From: VAZQ01 sp040510815
GTDB taxonomy: Bacteria; Pseudomonadota; Alphaproteobacteria; Rhizobiales; Xanthobacteraceae
Assembly (NCBI GenBank): GCA_040510815.1
Contig: JBEVIH010000276.1
Location: forward strand, 1-14,111
Reading direction: 5' to 3'
DNA: 14,111 nucleotides
Numbering within the stretch: the stretch's first letter is position 1; every line of letters starts with the position of its first letter. The position numbers were made by a program, and so were the translations under genes. This document shows positions 13,520-14,111 of the stretch, one piece after another. The notes beneath the pieces are model-generated. The model saw only the letters and a program-made list of their open reading frames with translations. It was not told the origin of the DNA and did no database searches.

Positions 13520-14111
13520 ATGAACGAGATCGTTCCCACTCGCACCATCGGCACCTACGTGCCGATGGTCGACGGGCCCGAGAAAGTATCGGGCCGCGCG
13601 AAATACACCGCCGATCTCGTTGCCCCGGACATGCTGGCCGGGCGCATCTACCGCAGCCCCTATTCGCACGCCGAGATTCTGCAAGTCGATATCGCGGAGG
13701 CTTTGCGCCTGCCCGGCGTCAAGGCGATCGTCACCGGCGTCGATTGCGACAAGACCTTCGGCGTGTTGCCGATCGCGCGCAGCGAGCATCCGCTGGCGCG
13801 TGACAAGGTGCGCTATCGTGGCGAGCCCGTGGCGGCGGTCGCTGCCGTCGACGACGCCACCGCCAAGAAGGCGCTCGGGCTGATCAAGCTCAAGGTGCGC
13901 GAGCTGCCGGCCTATTACACCGCCCGCGACGCGATGGCGCCGGGCGCCGTCACCCTCCACGAGCGCAAGCCGAACAACATCGAGCGCGACGTGTTGTTCG
14001 AGCTCGGCAGCGTCGAGCAGGGATTCGGCGAGGCCGAGCTGGTGCGCGAGTGCACCTACAACTGCGCCGAGGTCTGCCAGAACCAGATGGAGATGCACGC
14101 CGCGGTCGCCG
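13520..14111 (+). CDS. Xanthine dehydrogenase-family molybdenum subunit, N-terminal part (3' end outside window)
   Basis: The frame from ATG 13520 stays open to the window end, giving 197 residues of a protein that is normally about 750-800 aa. The N-terminal domain pattern is clear: VDGPEKVSGRAKYTADL (from residue 18), AGRIYRSPYSHAEI, LPGVKAIVTG, then ARDKVRYRGEPVAAVAAVD (93-111) and LPAYYTARDA. Details such as EHPLARDKVRYRGEPVA, HERKPNNIERDV and an FELGSVEQGF segment remind me of the alpha subunit of 4-hydroxybenzoyl-CoA reductase (HcrA), more than CO dehydrogenase or xanthine dehydrogenase; this is from memory. The molybdopterin-binding and catalytic Glu regions lie beyond the window, so activity cannot be judged. 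No clear ribosome binding site precedes the ATG, and a palindromic element ends 22 bases upstream. Confidence 0.92.
   Translation, partial: MNEIVPTRTIGTYVPMVDGPEKVSGRAKYTADLVAPDMLAGRIYRSPYSHAEILQVDIAEALRLPGVKAIVTGVDCDKTFGVLPIARSEHPLARDKVRYRGEPVAAVAAVDDATAKKALGLIKLKVRELPAYYTARDAMAPGAVTLHERKPNNIERDVLFELGSVEQGFGEAELVRECTYNCAEVCQNQMEMHAAVA

Noticed and set aside
13387..13803. A 138-codon plus-strand open frame starting right after the small subunit
   Set aside because: It translates the palindromic repeat and then overlaps the molybdenum subunit in the wrong frame.

Overview
This is a G+C-rich stretch of about 14 kb, and the calls rest on protein families read from the translations. Codon use is strongly GC-biased at third positions. 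Three short palindromic repeats are of a kind common in Bradyrhizobium, Rhodopseudomonas and their relatives. Together these suggest a soil or plant-associated alphaproteobacterium of the order Hyphomicrobiales; the genus cannot be fixed from the window. I saw no tRNA, rRNA, CRISPR array, insertion sequence or regulator gene.

Layout. Bases 1-2812 (+) hold the end of a luciferase-like flavin monooxygenase, an alpha/beta hydrolase 5 bases after it, and a LigB-type extradiol ring-cleavage dioxygenase. A palindromic repeat (2826-2991) follows. Bases 3165-7173 (+) hold a 4-hydroxybenzoyl-CoA-thioesterase-like hotdog protein and a very large (1166 aa) flavin/iron-sulfur oxidoreductase. The latter joins a GltD/NfnB-like half to a PyrK/NfnA-like half. 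A convergent hairpin (7189-7219) separates it from a minus-strand exported hydrolase (7226-8377), which is related to the first hydrolase. From a 357-base divergent region, the plus strand then reads a TRAP transporter (binding protein, small and large membrane subunits), a single-domain cobalamin-independent methionine-synthase-like protein, and the [2Fe-2S] subunit plus the truncated start of the molybdenum subunit of a xanthine dehydrogenase-family hydroxylase. A third palindromic repeat lies between the last two genes.

How it may work together (inference). The content reads as a catabolic island for an aromatic, possibly methoxylated or esterified, compound. An exported esterase could release an acid outside the cytoplasm and the TRAP system could import it. 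A MetE-like methyltransferase could handle a methyl group, and flavin and molybdenum hydroxylases could modify the ring. LigB-type chemistry could open the ring, and hydrolases or a thioesterase could finish the products. The molybdenum subunit looks most like the 4-hydroxybenzoyl-CoA reductase alpha branch, which would fit CoA-thioester chemistry, the nearby thioesterase, and a need for low-potential electrons that the NfnAB-like fusion might meet. No substrate can be assigned from sequence alone. The most unusual item is the 1166-aa fusion, with its roughly 230-residue N-terminal region of no recognised family.
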